Shown: piece after piece, positions 8,492 through 17,383 of the stretch
How positions within the stretch are numbered: position 1 is the stretch's first letter
How the letters are laid out: each line of letters starts with the position of its first letter
NCBI RefSeq assembly: GCF_030409905.1
Contig: NZ_JAUFQT010000002.1
Location: 868,001 to 932,000, forward strand
Direction: 5' to 3'
DNA length: 64,000 bases
DNA from: Echinicola jeungdonensis
GTDB taxonomy: Bacteria; Bacteroidota; Bacteroidia; Cytophagales; Cyclobacteriaceae
The notes under the pieces: generated by a model
Told to the model about the DNA's origin: nothing
The model's input: the letters and a program-made list of their open reading frames with translations, nothing else
Database searches by the model: none
Position numbers and translations under genes: made by a program

Positions 8492-9487
8492 ATGCAAACC
8501 TATCAACCTAACCCAAAACGTTACCAAAATATGATTTACCGGCGCTGTGGAAATAGCGGCCTGAAACTATCTGCCCTCTCCTTAGGCCTTTGGCACAATT
8601 TCGGGGATGTGGACAGTATTGAAAATTCCAGAAAACTTTTGCGTACGGCATTTGATGCTGGAATTACGCATTTTGATTTGGCCAATAATTATGGGCCACC
8701 TCCCGGTTCCGCTGAAGAAAATTTCGGAAAAATATTGAAAACAGACTTCCATGGCCTTCGGGACCAAATGGTTATTTCCTCCAAGGCAGGTTATTATATG
8801 TGGGAAGGCCCATATGGGGATTGGGGCTCCAAAAAATACCTGATTTCAAGCCTGGACCAAAGCCTTAATAGACTGGGACTGGACTATGTTGATATTTTTT
8901 ATCATCACCGTCCAGACCCTGAAACTCCTTTAGAAGAAACCATGGGGGCATTGCACCAAATCGTCCAACAAGGAAAAGCCCTTTATGTGGGCCTCTCCAA
9001 TTATAAGAAAGAGGAAGCAGCAAAAGCTTTTAAAATCCTTAAGGACCTGGGAACTCCCTGCTTAATCCACCAGCCCAAATACTCCATGTTTGTACGTTGG
9101 GTGGAAAATGGCTTAATGGACCTCTTGGGCAAAGAAAAAGTGGGCTGCATTCCTTTTTCCCCCCTTGCTCAAGGCATGTTGACCAATAAATATCTTCATG
9201 GAATTCCAGAAGACTCCAGGGCTGCCAAATCACACGGTTTCCTAAAAACAGACCAAATTACCGAGGACAACCTTTCCAAAATCAAATCACTTAATGAGCT
9301 GGCCAAGGAAAGGGAGCAAAGCCTTGCCCAAATGGCATTAGCTTGGTTATTAAAGGATGAAAGGGTGACCTCAGTATTAATCGGTGCCAGTAAAACCAGT
9401 CAATTGGAAGATTCCATTGCTTGTTTAAACAATATTCAATTCACCGAAGAGGAATTGGTTAAAATCGAAAATATACTTGAATCTTAA
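8492..9487 (+). CDS. gpr: Aldo/keto reductase, L-glyceraldehyde 3-phosphate reductase (YghZ) type
   Basis: A 331-residue TIM-barrel oxidoreductase. FDLANNYGPPPGSAEENFG holds the catalytic Asp and Tyr, KAGYYMW carries the Lys, and the His comes from FYHHRPD. The C-terminal QMALAWLLKDERVTSVLIGA is the NADPH-binding signature. The N-terminus (YRRCGNSGLKLSALSLGLWH) closely follows the YghZ subfamily, which reduces L-glyceraldehyde 3-phosphate and methylglyoxal-type aldehydes. It is a single-gene unit ending in a strong terminator. Subfamily assignment is from recalled similarity. Confidence 0.88.
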   Translation: MQTYQPNPKRYQNMIYRRCGNSGLKLSALSLGLWHNFGDVDSIENSRKLLRTAFDAGITHFDLANNYGPPPGSAEENFGKILKTDFHGLRDQMVISSKAGYYMWEGPYGDWGSKKYLISSLDQSLNRLGLDYVDIFYHHRPDPETPLEETMGALHQIVQQGKALYVGLSNYKKEEAAKAFKILKDLGTPCLIHQPKYSMFVRWVENGLMDLLGKEKVGCIPFSPLAQGMLTNKYLHGIPEDSRAAKSHGFLKTDQITEDNLSKIKSLNELAKEREQSLAQMALAWLLKDERVTSVLIGASKTSQLEDSIACLNNIQFTEEELVKIENILES

Positions 9488-9501
9488 AAATTTATTCCTG
9501 C

Positions 9502-9536
9502 AAAAAGGTGTGGAAATAAAAATTCCACACCTTTTT
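9502..9536 (+). terminator. Rho-independent terminator after the aldo/keto reductase
   Basis: Near-symmetric hairpin AAAAAGGTGTGGAA (9502-9515) / TTCCACACCTTTTT (9523-9536) with a 7-nt loop and a T run, 14 nt after the stop codon. It separates this gene from the B12 riboswitch. Confidence 0.85.
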
Positions 9537-9653
9537 CTTCCCCCTAAACCTCAACTTATTTCCATTTGAATTCCTTACTTCCACCCATTGTTATAACTTT
9601 AAAAGCTTAGTCTAACTAAGAACAAAATTGATGAGGAATTAAATATTTTCCTT

Positions 9654-9661
9654 TATCTTTG
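9654..9661 (+). promoter_or_regulatory. Bacteroidota-type -7 promoter box for the B12 operon
   Basis: TATCTTTG matches the TAnnTTTG consensus of the Bacteroidota primary sigma factor. It sits about 6-10 nt before the 5' edge of the cobalamin riboswitch, where a start site is expected. A TTG at 9628-9630 could be the upstream element, though the 23-nt spacing is long. Confidence 0.55.
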
Positions 9662-9666
9662 CACCA

Positions 9667-9845
9667 GTTTTTGGTATCCCTTTACATAAAAGGGATTTAA
9701 AAGGGAATCCGGTGAAATTCCGGAACTGTACCCGCAGCTGTAAGCTTCATCATAGCTTTGGAAAATCAGCACCACTGTGTGCCTTAGGCGCATGGGAAGG
9801 TCATCCAAAGTGAAGTAAGTCAGAAGACCTGCCAATTTCTACCAC
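9667..9845 (+). promoter_or_regulatory. Cobalamin (B12) riboswitch
   Basis: The conserved cobalamin aptamer is recognisable in order: AAGGGAATCCGGTGAAATTC (about 9700), GTACCCGCAGCTGTAAG (about 9729), CACTGTG, a GGGAAGG segment (about 9794) and the B12 box AGTCAGAAGACCTGCC (9818-9833). It precedes the BtuB-like receptor by about 120 nt. In this family ligand binding represses expression when B12 is plentiful, usually by sequestering the start region or forming a terminator. The full downstream operon would be under its control. Confidence 0.93.
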
Positions 9846-9964
9846 TTAATTCAGAGCTTTCGGGTGAAAAGCAATGGAGTCAGCCTTTAATTAAGTAAAG
9901 GCCCTTTTACATTTCCCCAGAAAGTTCATAGTGTCCACAATCTTAAAAACCAATTTTAAACGCT

Positions 9965-11875
9965 ATGAACACCCAATTTGTTCAACTGCCCATTAAAGGC
10001 AGAAAGTGGGCTATACCCGCCCTATTGATTACTTTCCTTTTAGGAACTCAAAACTCATTTTCCCAGGATACTACCGAACTTGATGAAGTGGTGGTTATTG
10101 GGACGAAGTTTGAAATCCCGGTAGAAAAATCTGGAAAAACCATCTACAAACTTTCCCAGCAAGACCTGGAAAGAAATGCAGGAAAATCTGTAGCCGATAT
10201 CCTAAATGAGGTACCCGGCATTCAAATGGATGGTAACTTTGGCTCTCCTGGAACCAATATCAGTTATTTTGTAAGAGGTGCAAGCAGCAAAAACACCCTG
10301 ATCCTCATTGATGGCCTTCCCATTAATGATCCCTCAAACATTTCCTCAACTTATGACCTTAGATTGCTTTCGCTAAACCAAGTAGAATCTATCGAGGTAT
10401 TAAAGGGCGGCCTTAGTACGCTATACGGAACTGGAGCTTCAGCAGCTGTCATCAACATCAAGCTCAAGGAAAGCAAAGGAAACAAACCTTTTGGTGGAAG
10501 TGTTGATTTTAATGCTGGGTCATTCGGTACTTATAATGGCAACCTTAGCTTCAATGGCAAAAAGGATAAATTCAGCTATTTGGTCTCTGGAAATTTTTTG
10601 ACCTCTGAAGGCTTTTCTTCCGCTTCCGATGAGCAGGCCACTATCCCTTTTGGAAAAGATGGTTTGGACCGTAAAAATGCCCTGTTAAAATTAGGGTATG
10701 AATTTTCAGAAAAATTCAACCTGGATTTTTTTACAGGCTACGATGACATGGAAGCCGATTATGATCAAGGAACCTTTGCAGATGCGGATTTCCAACAAAT
10801 CAATAACCAATTAAGGTTTGGCATTACACCCTCCTATAAATATGCAAAAGGTAAGGTAAGCCTGAAGTCTGTTTACAACCTGAATGAAAGGGAATTTATC
10901 AGTAATTTCCCCTCCGAGTACAAGGGAAGAAACCTTCAAATAGACCTCACCCAGGAACATAATATTTTGCCAGGCTTAAAAGGGCTATGGGGTGTTAATT
11001 TGCAGCAATTCTCCTATGAACAACCCGGGGAACTTGATTTTAAATCCAATAAATTCACTTTGGTGGATCCCTATGCCTCTTTCTTCTATGAGGCTCAATC
11101 AGGTTTTAACCTTCATGCAGGTGCCAGGGTAAATACCCACTCCGAATATGACCACAAATTCATCTATAATGTGAACCCAAGCTACTATGTGCCTATTTCC
11201 TCATCGGTATCGTTAAAAGTATTGGCTTCTATCTCCACCTCTTATATCACACCCTCTCTGTACCAAATAAATTCTCCACAATATGGGAATGACATGCTCA
11301 ACCCCGAAGAGTCTTTAAATTATGAACAGGGAGTTTCTTTATATGTTGGAAAGGAGTTTACATTAAACCTTGTTCATTTTACTAGAGATGAAACCAGCCC
11401 TATTGATTTTGTTTCCATATTCGATGAAGATGGTTCCTATATCGGTGGGCAATATCAAAATACCGAAGCAGAAAGAAGTGTTGAAGGATTTGAAGCAGAC
11501 TTTTCTTGGACACCCAATAAGTATTTGGACCTGTCTGGCCATTATGCCCATGTAAATACCGATAAACCTAGCACATTTTACCGGGTTCCCAAAAATAAAT
11601 GGGGTTGGACGGTGAATGCACAGCCAATCGAAAACACTGAATTTTCCTTAAAATACAATTTCACAGGAAAAAGAACCTTCTATGATTTCAGTGAAGGGGA
11701 GATGGAATTGGAAGGTTTTGGTTTAGTTGACCTATACATACAACGGACTTTATTAGAAAATAAATTAAGGGTATATGGGGCCATCAATAACCTTATTGAT
11801 GAAGAATTTACCGCTATATACGGATATACCACCAGAGGAAGGACCTTTTCTTTGGGAGCCCAATATCAGTTTTAA
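9965..11875 (+). CDS. btuB: TonB-dependent cobalamin receptor, BtuB-like
   Basis: A 636-residue outer-membrane receptor. A Sec signal (about 1-33, ending NSFSQ) is followed by a TonB box-like DEVVVIGTKF, a plug domain (about 55-165, with VRGASSKNTLILIDGLP and VLKGGLSTLYGTGASAAVIN) and a 22-strand barrel ending in an aromatic residue (LGAQYQF). It is the first gene after the cobalamin riboswitch, which is the main reason for assigning cobalamin or cobinamide as ligand. Length is typical of BtuB. No N-terminal carboxypeptidase-like extension is present, unlike the other receptor in this window. Confidence 0.88.
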   Translation: MNTQFVQLPIKGRKWAIPALLITFLLGTQNSFSQDTTELDEVVVIGTKFEIPVEKSGKTIYKLSQQDLERNAGKSVADILNEVPGIQMDGNFGSPGTNISYFVRGASSKNTLILIDGLPINDPSNISSTYDLRLLSLNQVESIEVLKGGLSTLYGTGASAAVINIKLKESKGNKPFGGSVDFNAGSFGTYNGNLSFNGKKDKFSYLVSGNFLTSEGFSSASDEQATIPFGKDGLDRKNALLKLGYEFSEKFNLDFFTGYDDMEADYDQGTFADADFQQINNQLRFGITPSYKYAKGKVSLKSVYNLNEREFISNFPSEYKGRNLQIDLTQEHNILPGLKGLWGVNLQQFSYEQPGELDFKSNKFTLVDPYASFFYEAQSGFNLHAGARVNTHSEYDHKFIYNVNPSYYVPISSSVSLKVLASISTSYITPSLYQINSPQYGNDMLNPEESLNYEQGVSLYVGKEFTLNLVHFTRDETSPIDFVSIFDEDGSYIGGQYQNTEAERSVEGFEADFSWTPNKYLDLSGHYAHVNTDKPSTFYRVPKNKWGWTVNAQPIENTEFSLKYNFTGKRTFYDFSEGEMELEGFGLVDLYIQRTLLENKLRVYGAINNLIDEEFTAIYGYTTRGRTFSLGAQYQF

Positions 11876-11878
11876 TTA

Positions 11879-12229
11879 ATGGAAAAGCACTGCCCCCATT
11901 GCCAAACAAAATTTACTTGTTCTGACTCCTGTTGGTGCAGTGCTTTTCCTCCTATTGTCCCCTTGGAAAAATCAAAGGGATGCCTCTGCCCTACCTGTTT
12001 AAAATCAGAAGTACAACGAAGGATATCAGACTGGATATCTACCCTTACTCCTCAAAAAATTAAGACGGTCCAGAAAATGGGCCTCCCTGATCAATTGATA
12101 GAAGGCATTGATTACACCCTTAATAAGCAGGGATTTTTTGTATTTTCGGCATGGTACCTGCTCAGAAAAGGGAAATGTTGTGGAAATGGGTGCCAAAATT
12201 GTCCATATCAAGAAATTAAAAAGGCATGA
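11879..12229 (+). CDS. Cysteine-rich CWC / DUF5522 protein
   Basis: A 116-residue protein with two cysteine-rich parts: an N-terminal CWC-type zinc-binding module (CPHCQTKFTC..SCWCSAFP..CLCPTC) and a C-terminal DUF5522 segment (KGKCCGNGCQNCPY). It starts 3 nt after btuB and its TGA stop overlaps the cobU ATG (ATGA), so it is co-translated within the B12 operon. Its biochemical role is unknown; the cysteines suggest metal binding, and a role in cobalt or corrinoid handling is only a guess from context. Confidence 0.75.
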   Translation: MEKHCPHCQTKFTCSDSCWCSAFPPIVPLEKSKGCLCPTCLKSEVQRRISDWISTLTPQKIKTVQKMGLPDQLIEGIDYTLNKQGFFVFSAWYLLRKGKCCGNGCQNCPYQEIKKA

Positions 12230-12735
12230 TATATTACATTACAGGAGGTGAAAGATCGGGAAAAAGCCGCCATGCGCAGGAATTGGCCAAACAACTTTCT
12301 GACAGTCCCCACTACTTGGCAACCTCCAGAATTTGGGATGAGGATTTTAAAAAAAGGGTGGACAGACATTTGGCTGACCGGGATAATAGCTGGACCACCA
12401 TAGAGGAAGAGAAATACTTGAGCAAAGTGGAAATTGAAGGAAAGGTAGTGGTCCTGGACTGTGTCACGCTTTGGCTGACCAATTGGTTTGCGGATTCAAA
12501 AAATGACCTTAATCTTTGTCTTCAGTCCTGCAAAGATGAATTAGATCAAATTTTTCAGAATGCCCAAAATACCAATCTGATCATTATTTCCAATGAAATC
12601 GGTATGGGCTTGCATGCCCAAACTGAAGTAGGGAGGAAATTTACAGAACTTCAAGGCTGGATCAATCAATACATTGCCCAAAAGGCAGACAAAGCCATAT
12701 TTATGGTTTCCGGACTCCCCTTACAACTGAAATGA
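12226..12735 (+). CDS. cobU: Adenosylcobinamide kinase / adenosylcobinamide-phosphate guanylyltransferase
   Basis: A 169-residue protein opening with YITGGERSGKSRHAQ, the CobU P-loop. ATSRIWDEDF and RVDRHLADR supply the guanylylation site (His of DRHL region), and ISNEIGMGLHAQTEVGR is the CobU C-terminal signature. It phosphorylates adenosylcobinamide and adds GMP, activating it for nucleotide-loop assembly. Overlaps of 4 nt at both ends couple its translation to its neighbours. The length fits the CobU/CobP family. Confidence 0.9.
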   Translation: MIYYITGGERSGKSRHAQELAKQLSDSPHYLATSRIWDEDFKKRVDRHLADRDNSWTTIEEEKYLSKVEIEGKVVVLDCVTLWLTNWFADSKNDLNLCLQSCKDELDQIFQNAQNTNLIIISNEIGMGLHAQTEVGRKFTELQGWINQYIAQKADKAIFMVSGLPLQLK

Positions 12736-13466
12736 AAATGATTAAAAGTATATTTAATTGGAGCGGTGGAAAGGACAGTGCATTGGCGCTTTATAAGGTT
12801 TTGAATGAGGGTCAATTTGAAATCCATACCTTAATGACCACTGTCAACAGCCATTTTAACCGGATTTCAATGCATGGAGTTCGGAAAGAACTTTTACAGG
12901 CCCAGGGTAAATCTATTGGGCTTCCAATAAAAGAAATTCTCCTCCCAGAAATGCCCAGCATGTCCGAATATGATCAAACCATGAAAAACACCCTATCAGG
13001 GCTGAAAAAAGAAGGGATTACCCATAGCATTTTTGGGGATATTTTTTTGGAAGACCTCAAACAATACAGGGAAGACCGCCTGGCTGAAGTGGGTATAAAA
13101 GGCCATTTCCCCCTCTGGAAAAAAGACACAAAGGAGCTGATCCATGAATTTATTGATTTGGGATTCAAAACCATTGTGATCTGCACCAAAGCGGAATTAT
13201 TGCCTTCGGAATTTGCGGGCCGAATCATCGACAAAGAATTTCTTAAAGACCTTCCAAAAGATGTAGATCCTTGTGGGGAAAACGGGGAATTTCACACTTT
13301 CGTTTATGATGGGCCTATTTTTAAAGAACCTGTTTCCTTTAGCTTGGGTGAAAAAGTATTTAAATCCTACAATGCGCCTAAAGACAAAAATGATAGCTGT
13401 TTGCCGGCAGATGAGAAGCCTAAACCTCAGGCAGGATTCCATTATTGTGACCTCATTCCTGATTAA
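12732..13466 (+). CDS. Dph6-like ATP pyrophosphatase (diphthine-ammonia ligase family)
   Basis: A 244-residue PP-loop ATPase with NWSGGKDSALALYKVL near the N-terminus (SGGKDS binds ATP pyrophosphate) and the family's central FGDIFLEDLKQYREDR and C-terminal DPCGENGEFHTFVYDGP. In eukaryotes and archaea this fold amidates diphthine on elongation factor 2 with ammonia. Bacteria lack diphthamide, so the substrate here must differ. Its position between cobU and cobT, with a 4-nt overlap to cobU, places it in B12 salvage; an amidation or other adenylation step on a corrinoid is a plausible inference. Confidence 0.8.
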   Translation: MKMIKSIFNWSGGKDSALALYKVLNEGQFEIHTLMTTVNSHFNRISMHGVRKELLQAQGKSIGLPIKEILLPEMPSMSEYDQTMKNTLSGLKKEGITHSIFGDIFLEDLKQYREDRLAEVGIKGHFPLWKKDTKELIHEFIDLGFKTIVICTKAELLPSEFAGRIIDKEFLKDLPKDVDPCGENGEFHTFVYDGPIFKEPVSFSLGEKVFKSYNAPKDKNDSCLPADEKPKPQAGFHYCDLIPD

Positions 13467-13468
13467 GT

Positions 13469-14518
13469 ATGAAGAAATTTAATATTAAAACTCCTGACCA
13501 GGGAATAAAAGGAGCCCTCCAGACCAAAATTGATTTGAAAACAAAACCTCCTGGTTCATTGGGAAGTTTGGAAGCACTGGCCTTACAAATCGGATTGATT
13601 CAGCAAAGCACTTCTCCACAGATCCATCAACCTCATTTGGTTGTTTTTGCTGCCGACCATGGCATTTCCAAAGAGGGTTTAGTCAATCCTTTTCCTCAGG
13701 AGGTTACCTTTCAAATGGTCATGAATTTCCTGTCAGGCAAAGCTGCGGTCAATGTTTTGGCTAATCAACACAATTTGGAGGTGACCATTGTAGATGCTGG
13801 CGTCAATTATAATTTTGGAGCGCTTCCAAACCTGGTGGATCAAAAGGTAGACTTTGGCACCAAAAATTACCTTTATGGGCCTGCAATGACCAGGGGTCAA
13901 TGTGAAATGGCCATTGAAAAAGGAGCCAATCTGGTTAATCAAATCGCTGCAAAGGGTTGCAATACCATTGGTTTTGGAGAAATGGGCATTGCCAACACCT
14001 CTTCAGCTTCTCTGTTGATGCATCATATTTGTCAAACTAAATTGGAAGACTGTGTGGGCAAGGGGACCGGAGCAAATCCAGAGCAATTAAAAACCAAACT
14101 GGTTACCCTTCAAAAGGTCTTGGAAAAACATCAACAGGTAAACTCCAAAGATCCCATGGAACTATTGGCAACATTCGGGGGATTTGAAATTGCACAGATT
14201 TGTGGAGCCATGCTTCAGGCTGCAGAAAATAGAATGTTGATTTTGGTGGATGGATTTATCGCCACCGCGGCACTTTTGGTAGCTAATCAAATTATTCCTG
14301 AAATTCATGCCTATTGTGTTTTTGCCCATTGTTCTGGAGAAAAAGGTCACGAAGCCATGCTGGAATATTTGAAAGCCAGTCCACTATTAAAACTTGGCAT
14401 GAGATTGGGAGAGGGTTCAGGAGCTGCAGTGGCTTTCCCTCTTATCCAATCGGCCTGTACTTTCCTCAATGAAATGGCCAGTTTCGAAAGTGCAGGAGTC
14501 AGCCAAAAATCAAACTAA
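13469..14518 (+). CDS. cobT: Nicotinate-nucleotide-dimethylbenzimidazole phosphoribosyltransferase
   Basis: A 349-residue CobT. It shows KTKPPGSLGSLEALA near residue 30 (family P..SLG..E motif), VVFAADHGISKEG, GFGEMGIANTSSASLL and the catalytic Glu region near the C-terminus (LGMRLGEGSGAAVAFPLIQ). It makes alpha-ribazole phosphate from nicotinate mononucleotide and a lower-ligand base. It begins 2 nt after the Dph6-like gene. Length and motifs are standard. Confidence 0.93.
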   Translation: MKKFNIKTPDQGIKGALQTKIDLKTKPPGSLGSLEALALQIGLIQQSTSPQIHQPHLVVFAADHGISKEGLVNPFPQEVTFQMVMNFLSGKAAVNVLANQHNLEVTIVDAGVNYNFGALPNLVDQKVDFGTKNYLYGPAMTRGQCEMAIEKGANLVNQIAAKGCNTIGFGEMGIANTSSASLLMHHICQTKLEDCVGKGTGANPEQLKTKLVTLQKVLEKHQQVNSKDPMELLATFGGFEIAQICGAMLQAAENRMLILVDGFIATAALLVANQIIPEIHAYCVFAHCSGEKGHEAMLEYLKASPLLKLGMRLGEGSGAAVAFPLIQSACTFLNEMASFESAGVSQKSN

Positions 14519-14575
14519 ACAATTATTTTGACTTAAATTCAACCAAGGAAACCCAAAATAAAAACTCTAATTAAA

Positions 14576-15382
14576 ATGAAGAGAGAAATTCAGGCCATTT
14601 TTACAGCTGTGATGTTTTATACCAGAATTCCATGTCCATCATGGGTAGATCATTCCGAGGAATACTTACAGCTTTCCAGAAAGTATTTTCCTTTAATTGG
14701 ATGGGCAGTTGGAGGAATTTCCGGATTGGTTTTCCTGGTATTATTCCAGGTTTTTCCTTCCGAATTGGCCATTATTTTTTCAATGGTTACTGGAGTAATC
14801 ATGACTGGAGCTTTTCATGAAGATGGCTTTGCCGATACCATGGATGGCTTTGGGGGAGGCTGGACTAAAGAAAAAATTTTGCTGATCATGAAGGATAGCA
14901 AGTTGGGCACCTATGGAGCCATTGGCCTGTTTTTGATGCTGGCTATCAAATTTTTGGCATTATATGCCCTGGTTGATTGGGTGAAAGGGAATGCCATTTC
15001 CAATGATTTTTATTTGAAGCTGTGGGGCATATTTATTGCTGGCCATACCATAAGCAGATTTGTGGCGTTTACTTTCTTCCGTACTCACCAATATGCAAAA
15101 GCCAATGATGAAGTGGGAAGTAAATCCAAACCTTTGGCCACAAGTGGGATTTCTATTTCCGATTATTTTATCGGGGCGGTTTTCGGATTAATACCGCTGA
15201 CCTTTCTGGAGAATTATGCAGTATTTTTGGTGTTGATCCCATGTTTTATTGCCAAATGGTGGATGGGAAGTTGGTTCAAAAAATGGATTGGAGGATATAC
15301 AGGAGATTGCCTGGGGGCAGTACAACAAGTGGTTGAAATAATTTTTTACTTAAGCTTAATGCTGGTATGGAAATATATCTGA
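14576..15382 (+). CDS. cobS: Adenosylcobinamide-GDP ribazoletransferase (cobalamin synthase)
   Basis: A 268-residue integral membrane protein with about six to seven helices. The N-terminal FYTRIPCP, GAFHEDGFADTMDGFGGG with its acidic metal-binding cluster, MKDSKLGTYGAIGLFLML, and C-terminal YTGDCLGAVQQVVEI are all CobS signatures. It joins GDP-cobinamide to alpha-ribazole (phosphate) at the inner membrane. It follows cobT after a 57-nt gap and overlaps cobC by 16 nt. Confidence 0.92.
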   Translation: MKREIQAIFTAVMFYTRIPCPSWVDHSEEYLQLSRKYFPLIGWAVGGISGLVFLVLFQVFPSELAIIFSMVTGVIMTGAFHEDGFADTMDGFGGGWTKEKILLIMKDSKLGTYGAIGLFLMLAIKFLALYALVDWVKGNAISNDFYLKLWGIFIAGHTISRFVAFTFFRTHQYAKANDEVGSKSKPLATSGISISDYFIGAVFGLIPLTFLENYAVFLVLIPCFIAKWWMGSWFKKWIGGYTGDCLGAVQQVVEIIFYLSLMLVWKYI

Positions 15383-15897
15383 TCCGGCATACCAGCCCAA
15401 AAGTTGCCAAAGGAATTTGCTATGGACAATCTGATCTCCCATTAACAGAGACTTTCCATGATGAGGTTGAATGCATCAAAAAGGAATTGGAAGGACTGGA
15501 AGGAGAATATAAAGTTTACTCCAGCCCCTTACTCCGCTGCCATAGCTTGGCCAATGCCTTATTTTCTCAAGTCCCAATACTTGACCGCCGGTTAATGGAA
15601 TTGAATTTTGGGGATTGGGAAATGCAAGCCTGGGATGATATCCCCGAATCCCAATTGAAACCTTGGATGGAAGATTTTGTCCATGTTCCCTGTCCACAAG
15701 GTGAGTCCTATATGGATTTATACAATCGCTGTCTGGGCTTTCTAAAAGACCTTAAGAGCCATGGCCATGACCGCGCCATCATCATTTCCCATGGGGGTCC
15801 CATTCGTGCCATCCATGCTTATGTCAATGGGATAGAATTAAAAGATTCCTTTGAATTTAAGGTGGGTTTTGGAGATATTGTGAAGATGACCATTTAG
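15367..15897 (+). CDS. cobC: Alpha-ribazole phosphatase, histidine phosphatase family
   Basis: A 176-residue member of the histidine phosphatase superfamily: YLIRHTSPKVAKGICYGQ (RH catalytic His with the CobC-typical GICYGQSDLPL), SSPLLRCHSLA, LMELNFGDWE and IIISHGGPIRAI (second His). It removes the phosphate from alpha-ribazole 5'-phosphate or from adenosylcobalamin phosphate, the last step of nucleotide-loop assembly. Overlap with cobS and the lack of a following gene make it the operon's end. Confidence 0.88.
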   Translation: MEIYLIRHTSPKVAKGICYGQSDLPLTETFHDEVECIKKELEGLEGEYKVYSSPLLRCHSLANALFSQVPILDRRLMELNFGDWEMQAWDDIPESQLKPWMEDFVHVPCPQGESYMDLYNRCLGFLKDLKSHGHDRAIIISHGGPIRAIHAYVNGIELKDSFEFKVGFGDIVKMTI

Positions 15898-16252
15898 ATT
15901 TAACTTTATTAAGCACCAAGGACACAAAGTTAGAATATTTCAAAGTTTATTATGTTATGCTCTTTTCCTTCTAGGTTATTCACTTAGACAATAATAATTA
16001 AACCTTCCTAATACAAATTTTCCTTATCCAATCAGGTTCCTCCCAATATGCCCTATTTGGATAGGGACCTGAAAGGGGTTCCCAATGTGCCATTGGATCC
16101 TTTGTGTTAAAAAAATCCCCTCAGCATCCCTTTAATAATTTCACTAACAATAAACTTATTTTAAAATACAATTAAATGAATCATATATTACAGTAATTGT
16201 TTTGCACAAAATTTTATCTTATTTTATTTATACATCATTTTCTTAAAATCCC
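15898..16252. other. Intergenic region, 355 bp
   Basis: AT-rich spacer. It contains a modest hairpin CCCTAT (16051-16056) / ATAGGG (16061-16066) inside a GC-richer patch at about 16030-16110, which could be a weak terminator or a degenerate repeat. No ORF or RNA gene recognised. Confidence 0.4.
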
Positions 16253-17035
16253 ATGAAACTAGATTTGACCCAAATGCATAATGTATGGGAAAAAGCAGTG
16301 TTGGAGAAAAAAGATAGGACTGCCTTACCCTCCATCAATTTCGATGAAATTGTTAGTTCTGTTTTTACAGTAGGTCCTTTTTATTATTTCCTTATTGATT
16401 TTTATGACTTTAGCATTTCCCACATTAGTTCTGGATTTGAAGAGATTCATGGTGTAGATCCTGACACTATTCATACTATTGACGATATTCTAAAATTAAC
16501 CCATCCAGATGATATGGACTTTGTGGTCAAAGCGGAGGAAAGAGTAATCACTTTCCTTCATCAGCTTGGACAAGAAAAATTTACAAAATATAAGGCCTGC
16601 TATAATTTTAGATGCATCACAAAGACGGGCAAGTACGAATTATTTAACCATCAGGCACTTGTTTTGACCTTGGACGAAAAAGGTAATTTTATAAAATCTA
16701 TTAACATCCTTACCAATATTAATCATCTTACTAAAAGAAACAATCTGAAATTTTCCATTATTGGTTTAAGTGGACTGCCCTCCTATCTAAATATGGATAT
16801 CTACCCAACCGATCAAGATCAAAATGAAAAAGCCCTCAAAGAAAATAACTTTTCAAAAAGAGAAATTGAAATCATGAAAATGATTGCAGATGGAGTTGCA
16901 TCCAAGAACATTGCAGAAAAACTTTTTATTTCATTGGAAACCGTAAAATCCCACAGGAAAAATATTTTAATCAAATCAGGTTGTAAAAACGCTACTGAAC
17001 TTATTGCCAGAAGTATTAGTGAAGGATGGATTTAA
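16253..17035 (+). CDS. LuxR-type transcriptional regulator with N-terminal PAS-like domain
   Basis: A 260-residue cytoplasmic regulator. Residues about 40-165 look like a PAS fold (ISHISSGFEEIHGVDPDTI, then ILKLTHPDDMDFV, typical of PAS_3). Residues about 195-258 form a GerE helix-turn-helix: FSKREIEIMKMIADGVASKN, then SLETVKSHRKNIL. No phosphoacceptor receiver domain, so it is not a classical response regulator; the PAS-like part may sense a ligand or a partner protein. It lies alone, upstream of an outer-membrane-type protein and two lipoproteins, which may be its targets. Confidence 0.85.
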   Translation: MKLDLTQMHNVWEKAVLEKKDRTALPSINFDEIVSSVFTVGPFYYFLIDFYDFSISHISSGFEEIHGVDPDTIHTIDDILKLTHPDDMDFVVKAEERVITFLHQLGQEKFTKYKACYNFRCITKTGKYELFNHQALVLTLDEKGNFIKSINILTNINHLTKRNNLKFSIIGLSGLPSYLNMDIYPTDQDQNEKALKENNFSKREIEIMKMIADGVASKNIAEKLFISLETVKSHRKNILIKSGCKNATELIARSISEGWI

Positions 17036-17383
17036 TTGCCTTCTTTTGATACCTCTTTACTATTTTTCATTGATCAATTCATTTTTAATTACCCATTTCC
17101 ACTGAAAATCAACCAATTTTTCGGTTTGAGAATCTTATAACTTATGTACCTAATGGGCTGAGTTTAAACTTACTTTTAAAAAATCCCCCAAAAGGGGGAT
17201 TGATCACCCTTATGTGAATAGCTAAATTTATATAAAACACTACAATATGATAATTATAGGTGTACTTCAGGTAGGGCCAACTTGAAAGTGCTTATTGGGA
17301 AATCATTTTTTCCTAAATCACACCCGGATCATCCTAGGCAAGCCGGGGGAAATAATTAAAAATCATTATTAACCCCTTACAAG
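17036..17383. other. Intergenic region, 348 bp, with a hairpin facing the minus strand
   Basis: Contains a perfect 8-bp stem AATCCCCC (17182-17189) / GGGGGATT (17194-17201) with an AAAA loop. The T run follows only in the minus-strand sense, yet no minus-strand gene ends here. The remainder shows nothing I recognise. Confidence 0.5.
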
